Origin: Helicobacter suis
GTDB taxonomy: Bacteria > Campylobacterota > Campylobacteria > Campylobacterales > Helicobacteraceae
NCBI RefSeq assembly: GCF_902196125.1
Contig: NZ_CABIKG010000007.1
Coordinates: forward strand, 33,502 to 97,501
DNA: 64,000 nt
Reading direction: 5' to 3'
Every line of letters begins with the position of its first letter. The first letter of the stretch is position 1. Of this stretch, positions 63,777 through 64,000 are shown piece after piece. A program made the position numbers and the translations under genes. Below the pieces are notes generated by a model, which saw only the letters and a program-made list of their open reading frames with translations, was not told the DNA's origin and made no database searches.

Positions 63777-64000
63777 TTGAAACAACCCGAAGACATGACA
63801 CAAGAGGAGCTAGCAAATCTAATTAGATCTAAGCCAGTTGATCTCTCAAATTTAGAATCTGATCACATTCCCCGTTTAACAAAAAATTCGTTTATCCATC
63901 ATAAAGGCAAACACGCTGGGGAGTGGAGAGACCAAGCAGAGGAGCGCAAGGTTAGACAATATGTATTAAAGCATATGGGCAACTTTGACATCACTAAAAG
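63777..64000 (+). CDS. Dispersed repeat gene, copy 2 (3' end outside window)
   Basis: Begins at TTG 63777 with AAGGGGAG three bases before, or at ATG 63795; runs to the window edge. MTQEELANLIRSKPVDLSNL, then ESDHIPRLTKNSFIHHKGKH and AGEWRDQAEERKVRQYVLKH. The last ~45 residues repeat the segment at 53215-53424. Unlike copy 1 it has an intact 5' end, so this may be the functional version. Charged, helical, no recognised domain; its accessory location suggests phage or mobile origin. Confidence 0.5.
   Translation, partial: MKQPEDMTQEELANLIRSKPVDLSNLESDHIPRLTKNSFIHHKGKHAGEWRDQAEERKVRQYVLKHMGNFDITK

Overview
The window reads as the chromosome of a gastric, non-pylori Helicobacter. Gene blocks match Helicobacter pylori order from memory: fliF-fliG, fabZ-lpxA-clpX-mreB-mreC, slyD/CpoB/pal/tolB/TolA-like/exbD/exbB followed by the F1 ATP synthase operon with two b-type subunits, birA-fmt, and rpsA-(HP0398-like)-serA-UbiD-YggS. 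FqrB, CcoS, LPP20-like lipoproteins and HrgA-like sequence fit the same genus. The accessory content (YagU, a sugar aminotransferase, a GT41-like transferase, McrBC, Mu-like phage debris) does not match H. pylori at these loci.

Layout. 1-8.4 kb (minus): flagellar fliG/fliF, a PAP2 phosphatase, a TOBE-like small protein, FadL, two lipoproteins, modB-modA. 8.5-13.9 kb: riboflavin gene ribBA, debris with a short unlisted lipoprotein gene, mutY, a GT25 glycosyltransferase and a divergent sugar aminotransferase sharing overlapping promoters, yagU. 13.9-15.8 kb: degraded island with an SDR pseudogene, a G-rich tract, Mu-like capsid (gpT) remnants, and a tight three-gene unit that looks like a phage-borne toxin C-terminus followed by two paralogous small acidic proteins (candidate immunity proteins). 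15.9-28.0 kb (minus): lipoprotein, glycosyltransferase, cell-shape and envelope genes, PEBP, fqrB, ccoS, alaS. 28.1-30.3 kb: IS608-type right end, a decayed repeated gene, a 5'-truncated hrgA nuclease domain and a 60-residue internally duplicated protein.

30.3-42.6 kb (minus): SlyD, Tol-Pal system, ATP synthase, birA, fmt, then the SRP RNA gene. The parA/parB pair that sits between atpF' and birA in H. pylori is missing. 42.8-52.3 kb: two secreted or lipoprotein genes, a glycosyltransferase, ribosomal protein S1, serA, a UbiD-family decarboxylase of menaquinone synthesis, and YggS. 52.3-64.0 kb is a second accessory zone: TnpB and phage debris, a secreted alginate-lyase-like protein without its usual catalytic residues, a three-gene McrBC type IV restriction system, an orphan YafQ-like toxin, a glycan locus with one GT9 gene broken by a single in-frame amber codon, and fragments of a restriction-methylation enzyme.

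The strongest points of interest are the toxin/paired-immunity cluster at 14.8-15.8 kb, the repeated mobile gene families (28.1 and 52.9 kb; 53.2 and 63.8 kb), the split McrB system, and the SRP RNA, which is supported by base pairing. All identifications are by eye; no database search was run.
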